From positions 1 through 61,081 of the forward strand of contig NZ_BMEX01000014.1 in the NCBI RefSeq assembly GCF_014637345.1: a stretch of DNA of 61,081 nucleotides, in the 5' to 3' direction. Positions 8,488 to 15,664 of this stretch are shown here, in pieces (the stretch's first letter is position 1; each line of letters starts with the position of its first letter). Below the pieces are notes generated by a model. The model had not been told where the DNA came from, did no database searches, and worked only from the letters and a program-made list of their open reading frames with translations. This stretch comes from Kroppenstedtia guangzhouensis (lineage in GTDB: Bacteria > Bacillota > Bacilli > Thermoactinomycetales > DSM-45169). The translations under genes and the position numbers were made by a program.

Positions 8488-8919
8488 ATGGAATCGATTC
8501 TGGGACAGATCGGAACACTGAAAAAAAGACCGGAAGAGATAAATCCTCTGTTGTTGGCGTATCTGGGGGATGCGGTCTATGAACTGTTCATCCGGCATCA
8601 TCTTTTGGCGCGGGGAGAGTCACGAACTCACAATATCCAAGGAAAGGCCGTCCGCTTTGTTTCTGCTGGTGCCCAGGCGGAGGCGGTCAGAATTTTGGAG
8701 GGTTGGTTGACCGAAGAAGAAAAAGAGGTGGTCAAGCGGGGGAGGAACGCCAAGGCCAAGAGCATACCCAAAAACGTCAACACCCTGGATTATCGTTACA
8801 GCACCGGGTTGGAAACTTTAGTGGGACATTGGTATCTGACAGGAAACACCGATCGTTTGACGCAAGGGATGAAACAAGTGATCCAATCACTGGAGGGAGC
8901 GTTGGAGGATGGAGAATGA
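8488..8919 (+). CDS. mrnC: Mini-ribonuclease III, 23S rRNA maturation
   Basis: 143 residues. A catalytic RNase III domain without a dsRNA-binding domain, as expected for Mini-III, which matures 23S rRNA ends in B. subtilis. The motif LLAYLGDAVYELFIR carries the catalytic acidic residues. The ATG at 8488 lies one base after the cysS stop with GGCGGAGG upstream; the open frame extends further but without a ribosome site. It overlaps rlmB by 11 bases. Confidence 0.94.
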   Translation: MESILGQIGTLKKRPEEINPLLLAYLGDAVYELFIRHHLLARGESRTHNIQGKAVRFVSAGAQAEAVRILEGWLTEEEKEVVKRGRNAKAKSIPKNVNTLDYRYSTGLETLVGHWYLTGNTDRLTQGMKQVIQSLEGALEDGE

Positions 8920-9652
8920 ATGGGTGATCGGCCGCCGGGCAGTGAGGGAGGCACTGAAGGCTGGGCGCAGCATGGGCAAGCTTCTGGTTGCGGAAGGGGC
9001 CGGCAAGGGAAAGGGTGGGCTGGGTCCTTTGATGGAAGAAGCTCGGCAACAGGGAGTTGCTATTCAACAGGTTCCCCGCCAGACGTTGGACCGGGTGGCC
9101 CCGGGGCTCAACCATCAAGGAGTGGCGGCCCAGGCCAAACCCTGGCGGTATGCGGATCTGGAAGAGTTGTTCCAACGGGCGGAGGAGCGGGATGAAGCTC
9201 CCTTCTTTCTCCTGCTTGACGGGATAGAAGATCCCCATAATCTAGGATCCATCCTTCGCACTGCAGATGCTTCGGGTGCTCATGGAGTGGTGATTCCCAA
9301 ACGACGGGCGGCAGGCCTCACTTCGACAGTGGCCAAGACTTCCGCCGGTGCCGTTGAGCACGTCCCTGTAGTCCGGGTGACCAACCTCAATCGGACGGCC
9401 GACGAGTTGAAGAGACGGGGGGTATGGCTGATCGCCGGTGATGCTGATGCCCCCAGCCGTTATGATGAAATAGATTACTCCCTTCCCGTGGCCCTCGTCA
9501 TCGGCAATGAAGGGAAGGGAGTCAGCCGTCGTCTGAAAGAGAAGTGTGATTTTACCGTGGGTCTGCCCATGAAGGGGCTAATCTCTTCCCTCAACGCTTC
9601 CGTGGCGGCGGCACTCCTGATGTATGAAGTGCTCCGCGGACGGGAGAAATGA
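8909..9652 (+). CDS. rlmB: 23S rRNA (guanosine-2'-O)-methyltransferase RlmB/TrmH family
   Basis: 247 residues of the SPOUT/TrmH class. An N-terminal L30e-like substrate-binding domain (1-~85) precedes the knotted SAM-binding domain with LLLDGIEDPHNLGSILRTA, VIGNEGKGVSR and LPMKGLISSLNASVAAALL, the three family motifs. It probably methylates the ribose of a 23S rRNA guanosine (YacO in B. subtilis). Start overlaps mrnC and is coupled to it. Confidence 0.93.
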   Translation: MENEWVIGRRAVREALKAGRSMGKLLVAEGAGKGKGGLGPLMEEARQQGVAIQQVPRQTLDRVAPGLNHQGVAAQAKPWRYADLEELFQRAEERDEAPFFLLLDGIEDPHNLGSILRTADASGAHGVVIPKRRAAGLTSTVAKTSAGAVEHVPVVRVTNLNRTADELKRRGVWLIAGDADAPSRYDEIDYSLPVALVIGNEGKGVSRRLKEKCDFTVGLPMKGLISSLNASVAAALLMYEVLRGREK

Positions 9653-9656
9653 AGCC

Positions 9657-10166
9657 GTGAAGGACTTGGAAGAGTGGCTCATCGTGGATGGGTACAATGT
9701 GATCGGAGCCCATGAAGAGTGGGATCTTCTCCCCTTGGAAGAAGCCCGTCACCAGTTGGCGACCTTGTTGTCGGAATACCAGACCGTCTTTGGCCGCCGG
9801 GTTTTCCTCGTCTTTGACGCCCACCGTGCTCCGGGGGCCGGATCCCGATATTCCGAACAACAAATCACCATCTTTTACACCAAAGAACACGAGACGGCGG
9901 ATCAGATGATCGAACGGCTGGTCAAACAACATCGAAAACCCGGACGCCGAATCTATGTGGCCACCTCCGATTATTTGGAGCAGCGGGTCGTTTTCGGACA
10001 GGGAGCTTATCGAATTTCCTCCCGGGAGTTGCTGGAGGAGTTCAGGCGGATGAAAGGGGATATTTCAAGCAAAATCAAGGAAGGACAGGGATCCAGGCCC
10101 ACCCTGGGACAGGGGCTCGGGGAGGAGGTGTTGAAAATATTGGAAGTGTGGAGGCGGAAAAAATAG
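9657..10166 (+). CDS. rae1: NYN-domain ribosome-associated endoribonuclease Rae1 (YacP)
   Basis: 169 residues, matching the length of B. subtilis YacP/Rae1, which cleaves mRNAs in the ribosomal A site. The NYN/PIN fold begins IVDGYNVIGA with its catalytic Asp; further acidic residues occur in FDAHRAPG and ETADQMIERL. I chose GTG at 9657, four bases after the rlmB stop, over an in-frame start at 9624 inside rlmB. It is the last gene before sigH, as in B. subtilis. Confidence 0.9.
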   Translation: MKDLEEWLIVDGYNVIGAHEEWDLLPLEEARHQLATLLSEYQTVFGRRVFLVFDAHRAPGAGSRYSEQQITIFYTKEHETADQMIERLVKQHRKPGRRIYVATSDYLEQRVVFGQGAYRISSRELLEEFRRMKGDISSKIKEGQGSRPTLGQGLGEEVLKILEVWRRKK

Positions 10167-10174
10167 GTGAAAAA

Positions 10175-10204
10175 TTGACGTTTTTGTTGCAACTCAGCTA
10201 TAAT
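10175..10204 (+). promoter_or_regulatory. SigA-type promoter of sigH
   Basis: TTGACG (10175-10180), 18 bases, TATAAT (10199-10204), 43 bases before the sigH start. In B. subtilis the corresponding promoter is repressed by AbrB. The AT-rich stretch around it is compatible with that, though no specific operator can be read. Confidence 0.75.
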
Positions 10205-10247
10205 ACAATTATCATGGTTTTCCAGCCAACGGGTCGGAGGGATGAAG

Positions 10248-10895
10248 GTGAGCGTCAATCTCCAATGTACTTTGACGGACTACGAATCGATGGCCGACGA
10301 AGAGCTGGTGGAATATGTTCGGGCGGATGACAGGGCTGCACTGGAACAATTGATCCACAAATATAAAAATTTTGTGCGTGCCAAAGCCCGCTCCTATTTC
10401 CTTATCGGAGCAGACCATGAAGATATTGTACAGGAAGGTATGATCGGGCTGTTCAAGGCGATCCGCGACTTTCGCGGGGACAAGCTGGCTTCTTTCAAGG
10501 CTTTTGCCGAGCTGTGCATCACCCGTCAAATCATCACTGCGATCAAAACGGCGACCCGTCAAAAACACATCCCGCTCAATTCTTATGTTTCCCTGGACAA
10601 GCCCATCTACGATGAGGATTCCGATCGCACCCTGATGGATATTTTGACAGGGGGCCGGGCCTCAGATCCGGAAGAGCTTTATATCAACCAGGAAGAGTTT
10701 GATGATATCGAGGATAAAATGTCACAAATTTTGAGCGATTTGGAGCGCCAAGTGTTGATGTTGTATCTGGATGGACGTTCCTATCAGGAGATCGCCGTCG
10801 ACCTGAAACGGCACGTCAAATCCATCGACAATGCCCTCCAGCGTGTAAAACGGAAACTGGAGCGCTACCTCGAAGTGCGTGAGGTCTCCTCCTGA
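10248..10895 (+). CDS. sigH: RNA polymerase sigma-H factor (Spo0H)
   Basis: 215 residues, very close to B. subtilis SigH. Region 2 contains VRAKARSYFLIGADHEDIVQEGMIGL, and region 4 ends in SYQEIAVDLKRHVKSIDNALQRVKRKLE. SigH directs early sporulation and post-exponential genes. GTG at 10248 has GGAGG seven bases upstream; the ATG at 10242 is too close to that site. The gene supports a spore-forming organism. The 276 bases that follow contain only an ATTCCC/GGGGAAT stem and the next promoter. Confidence 0.97.
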   Translation: MSVNLQCTLTDYESMADEELVEYVRADDRAALEQLIHKYKNFVRAKARSYFLIGADHEDIVQEGMIGLFKAIRDFRGDKLASFKAFAELCITRQIITAIKTATRQKHIPLNSYVSLDKPIYDEDSDRTLMDILTGGRASDPEELYINQEEFDDIEDKMSQILSDLERQVLMLYLDGRSYQEIAVDLKRHVKSIDNALQRVKRKLERYLEVREVSS

Positions 10896-11077
10896 AGAAG
10901 AATGGATTCAGGTGGGAAGTGATCTGGTGCTTGTCTCGATTCCCTTTGTACATCCTGATTTCTCATTTCGACATGTTCTGCCAATTTCCTTCTCTCTCTC
11001 GAAAAAAATAAAAAGAATTCCCGACGGTTTGAAGTGGGGAATCCGCGTCGATAATGGAGAGGCATGTCTTCTATTCA

Positions 11078-11106
11078 TTGACATGCCGTTCTTCGTATGA
11101 TAATGT
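11078..11106 (+). promoter_or_regulatory. Promoter of rpmG-secE-nusG
   Basis: TTGACA (11078-11083), 17 bases, TAATGT (11101-11106), with TG in extended position. A transcript from here would carry about 55 bases of leader before rpmG. Confidence 0.65.
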
Positions 11107-11171
11107 TGTTTGGGTATTTGTATGACGCCTGTAAAAATTTGTGGGCACGGTATTTGAGGAGGTGTTTGGTC

Positions 11172-11321
11172 TTGCGTGTCTTGATCACATTGGAATGCAC
11201 GGATTGCAAGGAGCGCAACTACTCGTCCACTAAAAATAAACGGAATCATCCCGATCGTATGGAGTTCCGGAAATATTGCCCCCGTTGCAACGGGCATACC
11301 CTGCATCGCGAAACCAAATGA
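11172..11321 (+). CDS. rpmG: 50S ribosomal protein L33
   Basis: 49 residues starting with TTG at 11172, seven bases after GAGGAGGTG (11156-11164). The open frame runs further upstream but without support. Two CxxC pairs (C9/C12, C36/C39) make this the zinc-ribbon form of L33. Position before secE and nusG matches B. subtilis rpmGB. A zinc-independent paralogue may exist elsewhere, as is common in Bacillota. Confidence 0.93.
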   Translation: MRVLITLECTDCKERNYSSTKNKRNHPDRMEFRKYCPRCNGHTLHRETK

Positions 11322-11346
11322 TGTGAGATTTAGGGGGGGGACGCTC

Positions 11347-11568
11347 ATGGGTTTTCTCGGCCGCCTTGGCACCGGCATCAAAAGGAGCGTGACCGGAACT
11401 GTCGATTTCTTCAAGACCGGCGCAGCCGAACTGAAAAAAGTTCGATGGCCCACGCGCCAAGAGCTGATAAAATATACGCTGGTCGTAGTGGTGACTGTCA
11501 TTCTGGTTACGCTGTTTACCTTGTTGATCGATATGGGGATCGCTTCACTGATCGAGCAAATCAGGTAA
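11347..11568 (+). CDS. secE: Preprotein translocase subunit SecE
   Basis: 73 residues: a short amphipathic N-terminal region ending in the conserved ELKKVRWPTRQEL motif, then one transmembrane helix (about 47-67). SecE clamps SecY in the membrane channel. ATG at 11347 follows a run of G acting as ribosome site; the frame upstream is not needed. Single-membrane-span length is typical of Gram-positive SecE. Confidence 0.95.
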   Translation: MGFLGRLGTGIKRSVTGTVDFFKTGAAELKKVRWPTRQELIKYTLVVVVTVILVTLFTLLIDMGIASLIEQIR

Positions 11569-11581
11569 TTTTGTGTCATAA

Positions 11582-11611
11582 GGGGGGACAGGGCGGTTAA
11601 GCCCTGATTTC
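11582..11611 (+). promoter_or_regulatory. nusG ribosome site with hairpin between Shine-Dalgarno and start
   Basis: The only good Shine-Dalgarno for nusG is GGGGGGA (11582-11588), 23 bases from the ATG at 11612. A perfect hairpin CAGGGC/GCCCTG (11589-11594 with 11601-11606, loop of six) fills the gap. Folding it out leaves an effective spacing of about six bases, which is optimal. Confidence 0.5.
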
Positions 11612-12145
11612 ATGGAGAAGAACTGGTATGTGGTCCACACCTATTCGGGCTACGAGAACAAGGTGAAAACCAATCTGGAAAAACGAGTTCACTCGATGGA
11701 TATGCAGGATAAGATTTTTCGCGTCCTCGTCCCGACGGAAGAAGAAGTGGAACACAAGGACGGGAAAAAGAAAACGGTCCAGCGCAAGGTTTTCCCGGGA
11801 TATGTGTTGGTCGAGATGGTGATGACCGACGACTCGTGGTATGTGGTGCGCAACACCCCGGGTGTGACGGGCTTCGTCGGTTCGCCCGGGGGCGGAGCGA
11901 AACCCACCCCCCTTATGCCGGAAGAAGTTCACACCATTCTCAACCAGATGGGGATGGAGGAAGCCCGGCCAAAAGTGGTCTTTTCCGTTTCCGAAAGCGT
12001 AAAGGTGAAGGAGGGTCCCTTCGCTGACTTTGTCGGCACGATCGAAGAGGTGGATCCCCATCGCCGGAAGCTGAAAGTACTGGTGAACATGTTCGGTCGG
12101 GAAACCCCGGTGGAGCTCGATTTTAACCAGGTGGGAAAAATTTGA
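11612..12145 (+). CDS. nusG: Transcription termination/antitermination factor NusG
   Basis: 177 residues. The N-terminal NGN domain opens with [18 protein letters not shown] and binds RNAP; the C-terminal KOW domain (about 125-177) contains [14 protein letters not shown]. NusG promotes pausing and Rho or ribosome coupling depending on lineage. The start is fixed by near identity with the B. subtilis N-terminus. Its unusual ribosome site is described separately. Confidence 0.96.
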   Translation: MEKNWYVVHTYSGYENKVKTNLEKRVHSMDMQDKIFRVLVPTEEEVEHKDGKKKTVQRKVFPGYVLVEMVMTDDSWYVVRNTPGVTGFVGSPGGGAKPTPLMPEEVHTILNQMGMEEARPKVVFSVSESVKVKEGPFADFVGTIEEVDPHRRKLKVLVNMFGRETPVELDFNQVGKI

Positions 12146-12308
12146 TCCCATGTACGATCTTTCTTTTTGCCTGGAGTTGTGATAATGTAATTGTGTTTGC
12201 TTCCGGCTGATTCGGGACTTGTGCCACATCCCGGACAGCACCCGGTTTTGTCTGACCGTGGGAGGGTTTAACCCGAGGGAACCACATTCTGTAAAGGAGT
12301 TGGATGGT

Positions 12309-12734
12309 GTGGCCAAAAAAGTCATCAAAGTCGTCAAACTGCAGATTCCGGCCGGAAAAGCCAACCCGGCGCCGCCGGTGGGTCCGGCGCTGGGGCAGGC
12401 AGGCGTCAACATCATGGGTTTCTGCAAGGAGTTCAATGCCCGTACTTCTGACAAGGCGGGTATGATTATTCCGGTGGAAATCACCGTGTTTGAAGATCGT
12501 TCCTTTACCTTTGTGACGAAAACCCCTCCGGCAGCTGTCCTGTTGAAGAAAGCGGCAGGTCTTGACAAGGCTTCCGGAGAGCCCAATAAGAACAAAGTGG
12601 CCACGATCAAGCGGGACAAAGTCCGAGAAATTGCGGAGTTGAAATTGCCCGATCTGAATGCCGCCGATGTGGAAGCCGCGATGCGAATGGTGGAAGGAAC
12701 CGCTCGCAGCATGGGGATCAACATCGAGGACTGA
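12309..12734 (+). CDS. rplK: 50S ribosomal protein L11
   Basis: 141 residues, the standard length. The N-terminal domain contains [26 protein letters not shown], the thiostrepton-region signature, and the C-terminal domain binds the GTPase-centre rRNA. GTG at 12309 follows AAAGGAG. The 163-base gap after nusG holds a weak TGATAATG -10-like sequence at about 12179-12187 and a GGGTTTAACCC hairpin, possibly part of an L1 control site (inference). Confidence 0.96.
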   Translation: MAKKVIKVVKLQIPAGKANPAPPVGPALGQAGVNIMGFCKEFNARTSDKAGMIIPVEITVFEDRSFTFVTKTPPAAVLLKKAAGLDKASGEPNKNKVATIKRDKVREIAELKLPDLNAADVEAAMRMVEGTARSMGINIED

Positions 12735-12817
12735 GGCGTGGCTGCACGGACGACCGCCACGGGTTGTCGGTGCGAGTGGGAGGATCATCCGTTATGACCA
12801 CGAAGGGAGGAAACACC

Positions 12818-13516
12818 GTGGCTAAACATGGCAAGAAGTATCAGGATGCACTGAAGAAAATCGACCGGGAACAAGCTTACGAACTGGAAGAGGCACTTCG
12901 ACTGGTGAAAGAGGTGGCCCCCGCCAAATTTGACGAAACCGTCGAAGCCGCTTTCCGGTTGGGTGTGGACACCAAGCGTGCGGATCAGCAAGTTCGCGGT
13001 GCAGTGGTGTTGCCCCATGGAACCGGTAAAACCAAGCGGGTTCTCGTTTTCGCCAAAGGGGAGAAAGCCAGGGAGGCTGAGCAGGCCGGTGCCGATTTTG
13101 TCGGCGAGGAAGATCTGGTCAACAAAGTGAGCCAAGGCTGGCTGGACTTTGATGTGGTCATCGCCACCCCTGACATGATGGGGCAGGTGGGTAAGCTGGG
13201 CCGGATCCTGGGGCCCCGCGGACTGATGCCCAACCCGAAAACCGGGACCGTCACCTTTGAAGTGGCCAAGGCTGTCGAAGAAGTGAAGGCAGGTAAAATC
13301 GAATACCGTGCCGACAAGGCTGGCAACGTCCACGCCCCGATCGGCAAGGTCTCCTTTGACACCCAGAAATTGGCCGAGAACTTCCAGGCTTTGATCGACA
13401 CCTTGATCAAGGCCAAGCCGGCAGCCGCCAAGGGCCAATACATGAAGAGCGCCACTGTCTCTTCCACCATGGGGCCGGGAGTCGCTGTCAACACTTCCCC
13501 TTTCGCCGGACACTGA
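12818..13516 (+). CDS. rplA: 50S ribosomal protein L1
   Basis: 232 residues with L1 signatures [18 protein letters not shown] and [19 protein letters not shown]1 forms the mobile L1 stalk and in many bacteria represses its own rplK-rplA mRNA. GTG at 12818 is preceded by GGGAGG (12805-12810); an upstream in-frame extension to 12764 lacks a ribosome site. Pairs with rplK in the usual order. Confidence 0.96.
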   Translation: MAKHGKKYQDALKKIDREQAYELEEALRLVKEVAPAKFDETVEAAFRLGVDTKRADQQVRGAVVLPHGTGKTKRVLVFAKGEKAREAEQAGADFVGEEDLVNKVSQGWLDFDVVIATPDMMGQVGKLGRILGPRGLMPNPKTGTVTFEVAKAVEEVKAGKIEYRADKAGNVHAPIGKVSFDTQKLAENFQALIDTLIKAKPAAAKGQYMKSATVSSTMGPGVAVNTSPFAGH

Positions 13517-13559
13517 TCGTCCGACAGTAACATCAAGCATTCTGTCACAATTGAATCAG

Positions 13560-13690
13560 ATTCTGCCGTAGACAGCCGGGGCACCGGAACAGGTGCTTAA
13601 ATATCCTGCCGAGGTATGAACATGCGTCCGTCCTGCGGGATGGGTTTGTTCCCGGCCTTCGTCTGTCTGCGAAGGCCTTTTCGTTTACGG
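13560..13690 (+). promoter_or_regulatory. Ribosomal L10 leader RNA with attenuator hairpin
   Basis: Upstream of rplJ the conserved elements GCCGTAGACAGCCGG and TTAAATATCCTGCCGAGG match the Firmicutes L10 leader, which binds L10(L12)4 for autogenous control. It is followed by a terminator-like hairpin GGCCTTCG/CGAAGGCC (13654-13661 with 13670-13677) and TTTTCG. Together they look like an attenuator of rplJ-rplL. Confidence 0.85.
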
Positions 13691-13718
13691 CGGCACTTTA
13701 TTTGAGGAGGTGGATCCC

Positions 13719-14228
13719 ATGTCCACGGCAATTGAAAAAAAGAAGCAGGTTGTGGCTGAAATCGCCGACAAACTGACCCGGAGCAAAGCGACGATCCTGA
13801 CGGATTACCGCGGCCTCAACGTCTCCCAGCTGACCGAATTGAGGAAGCAACTCCGGGAGGCGGGTGTGGACTATCAGGTGTTGAAAAACACCATGACCCG
13901 GCGGGCCACGGCCCAGACGAACCTGACCGAACTGGATGACAAACTGGTGGGGCCGACGGCCATCGCCTTCTCCAATGATGACGTGGTGGCACCTGCCAAG
14001 GTTCTGCACAAGTTCGCCAAGGAGAACACAGAGCTGGAGATCAAGGGCGGAGTGGTCGAAGGGCGTGTGGTCAGCTTGGACGAGATTAAGGAACTGGCTG
14101 AACTGCCTTCCCGGGAAGGTCTTCTGTCCATGCTTCTGTCTGTGCTGCAGGCGCCGATGCGCAATTTCGCCCTGGCCGTCAAAGCGGTGGCCGACAAGGA
14201 TGGCGAAGGCGAAAGCGTCGAAGCTTGA
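13719..14228 (+). CDS. rplJ: 50S ribosomal protein L10
   Basis: 169 residues. The N-terminal rRNA-binding domain ([22 protein letters not shown]) is followed by a C-terminal helix that carries L7/L12 dimers. ATG at 13719 lies eight bases after GAGGAGG. Expression is predicted to be controlled by the L10 leader just upstream. Confidence 0.96.
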   Translation: MSTAIEKKKQVVAEIADKLTRSKATILTDYRGLNVSQLTELRKQLREAGVDYQVLKNTMTRRATAQTNLTELDDKLVGPTAIAFSNDDVVAPAKVLHKFAKENTELEIKGGVVEGRVVSLDEIKELAELPSREGLLSMLLSVLQAPMRNFALAVKAVADKDGEGESVEA

Positions 14229-14297
14229 GGCTTGTGTTGTGACATTCTCCCCGTCGCGGGGATTCCGTAAAAAATATACCTGTCAGGAGGTACCATC

Positions 14298-14663
14298 ATG
14301 AGTAAAGAGGAAATTCTTGAGGCCATCAAAGGCATGAGCGTGCTTGAATTGAACGACTTGGTAAAAGCGATCGAAGAAGAGTTCGGTGTCACTGCCGCCG
14401 CTCCCGTCGCTGTGGCCGGAGCTGCCGGAGCTGGGGAAGCTGCCGAGGAGAAGTCCGAATTTGACGTGATCCTTGCTGCCGCCGGATCCTCCAAAATCAA
14501 CGTTATCAAGGCTGTCCGGGGAATCACCGGTCTGGGTCTGAAAGAAGCCAAGGCGCTGGTGGACGGTGCCCCGGCCCCGGTCAAAGAAGGCGCCTCCAAG
14601 GAGGAAGCCGAGGAAATCAAGTCGAAACTGGAAGAAGCCGGTGCTACGGTGGAGCTGAAGTAA
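14298..14663 (+). CDS. rplL: 50S ribosomal protein L7/L12
   Basis: 121 residues: N-terminal dimerisation helices, an alanine-rich hinge (about 36-50), and the factor-binding C-terminal domain ending [12 protein letters not shown]. Present as several dimers on the L10 stalk, it recruits EF-G, EF-Tu and IF2. It starts 69 bases after rplJ with AGGAGG upstream, and a terminator follows. Confidence 0.97.
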   Translation: MSKEEILEAIKGMSVLELNDLVKAIEEEFGVTAAAPVAVAGAAGAGEAAEEKSEFDVILAAAGSSKINVIKAVRGITGLGLKEAKALVDGAPAPVKEGASKEEAEEIKSKLEEAGATVELK

Positions 14664-14681
14664 ATCCACCTGAAATGCCGG

Positions 14682-14709
14682 ACCCGCCGGCTGATTGCCG
14701 GCGGGTTTT
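14682..14709 (+). terminator. Intrinsic terminator after rplL
   Basis: Perfect stem ACCCGCCGGC/GCCGGCGGGT (14682-14691 with 14697-14706) with loop TGATT, followed by TTTT. The short T run suggests partial read-through into the methyltransferase gene 21 bases later. Confidence 0.8.
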
Positions 14710-14730
14710 CATTATACGAGGTGAATGTGG

Positions 14731-15339
14731 ATGACAGACCACTACTTTTCCAAAGAACCCGGTGTTGCCAGGGATGAACGGGAAATCACCGCTCTTCTGC
14801 GCGGGAAGACCTTTCGCTTTCTGGTTGACGCCGGTGTTTTTTCAAAAAAAGGGGTCGACTATGGTTCCCGGCTCTTGATAGAAACAGCCGAACTACCTGG
14901 ACGGGGGGAGATCCTGGATCTCGGGTGTGGATACGGTCCGGTGGGGATTGCCTGTTCCGCCTTTGCACCTGGCTGTCGGGTCACGATGGTGGACCTCAAC
15001 CGGAGAGCATTGGAACTGGCACGGCGAAACGCCGAACGCAACGGGGTTTCCAATCATGTGGAAATCCTGGAGAGTGATGGTTTGTCATCCCTCGGAAATC
15101 GGCGATTCGATTCCGTCCTGACCAATCCTCCCATCCGCACTGGCAAGAAGACGGTCTACCGATTGTTCGCAGAGTCATATGACAAGTTGTTGCCGGGCGG
15201 GTCGCTCTGGGTTGTCATCCGCAAACAACAGGGTGGTGCTTCGGCCAAGAAGGAACTGGATACCCGGTTTGCCGAAGTGGAGATTGTGGAGAAGAAAAAG
15301 GGCTACTGGATCCTTCATGCCCGGAAATCAATTGCATAA
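14731..15339 (+). CDS. Class I SAM-dependent methyltransferase, RsmC-like (YbxB)
   Basis: 202 residues. SAM-binding motif I is ILDLGCGYGPVGIACS, and motif IV is LTNPPIRTGKK, an NPPI form typical of RsmC-type rRNA guanine-N2 methyltransferases. Orthologue of B. subtilis YbxB, which lies at the same place between rplL and rpoB. The exact substrate is not established here. ATG at 14731 has GAGGTGA at ideal spacing; an ATG two codons earlier is less likely. Confidence 0.9.
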   Translation: MTDHYFSKEPGVARDEREITALLRGKTFRFLVDAGVFSKKGVDYGSRLLIETAELPGRGEILDLGCGYGPVGIACSAFAPGCRVTMVDLNRRALELARRNAERNGVSNHVEILESDGLSSLGNRRFDSVLTNPPIRTGKKTVYRLFAESYDKLLPGGSLWVVIRKQQGGASAKKELDTRFAEVEIVEKKKGYWILHARKSIA

Positions 15340-15345
15340 AAATCA

Positions 15346-15382
15346 TTGACACGGGTATAGGCCTGTGATATCGTTTTATAAT
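15346..15382 (+). promoter_or_regulatory. Promoter region of rpoB-rpoC
   Basis: TTGACA (15346-15351) is followed 17 bases later by TATCGT (15369-15374) with an extended TG. A perfect TATAAT lies at 15377-15382 but 25 bases from the -35. Either gives a start near 15385 and a leader of about 280 bases before rpoB. Confidence 0.55.
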
Positions 15383-15436
15383 GCTATCCCACTGCTTGTG
15401 GAATGTAGGGATTCGACAGCTAAGGGAGTTTTTGTC

Positions 15437-15568
15437 ATGAATATACAAGGAAGTTTTTGGCTACGCTATGAAAATAGACCATATGGTTGGAAAAAAGAGA
15501 CACCATTGGATGGTTTATATAGGAATAATCGGAGTGGATTCAGGAAAGTCCCTTGGAGACAGTCCTGA
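15437..15568 (+). CDS. Possible 43-residue leader peptide upstream of rpoB
   Basis: An ATG with AAGGGAG eight bases upstream opens a 43-codon frame ending 96 bases before rpoB. The peptide is basic and aromatic-rich (begins MNIQGSFWLRYENRP, ends KVPWRQS). Its stretch is more AT-rich than its neighbours. It has no recognised family. It may be a regulatory leader peptide or chance; only the good ribosome site and position favour it. Confidence 0.35.
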   Translation: MNIQGSFWLRYENRPYGWKKETPLDGLYRNNRSGFRKVPWRQS

Positions 15569-15664
15569 GAGTGAGGGTGGATGTTGGATAGTGGATGGAT
15601 ATGTATGGAGGCGACCCTGCAGGGGGTCGTGAACCAATCGACTGGGTTCGAGGGGGGAGCTCGT

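Noticed and set aside
10879-11100. 73-codon frame between sigH and rpmG
   Set aside because: It starts inside sigH and crosses the rpmG promoter -35. No ribosome site or conserved motif.
15581-15664. N-terminal extension of RpoB by 28 residues
   Set aside because: The frame is open, but the ribosome site is poor, and the TTG at 15665 has an ideal one and gives the conserved N-terminus.
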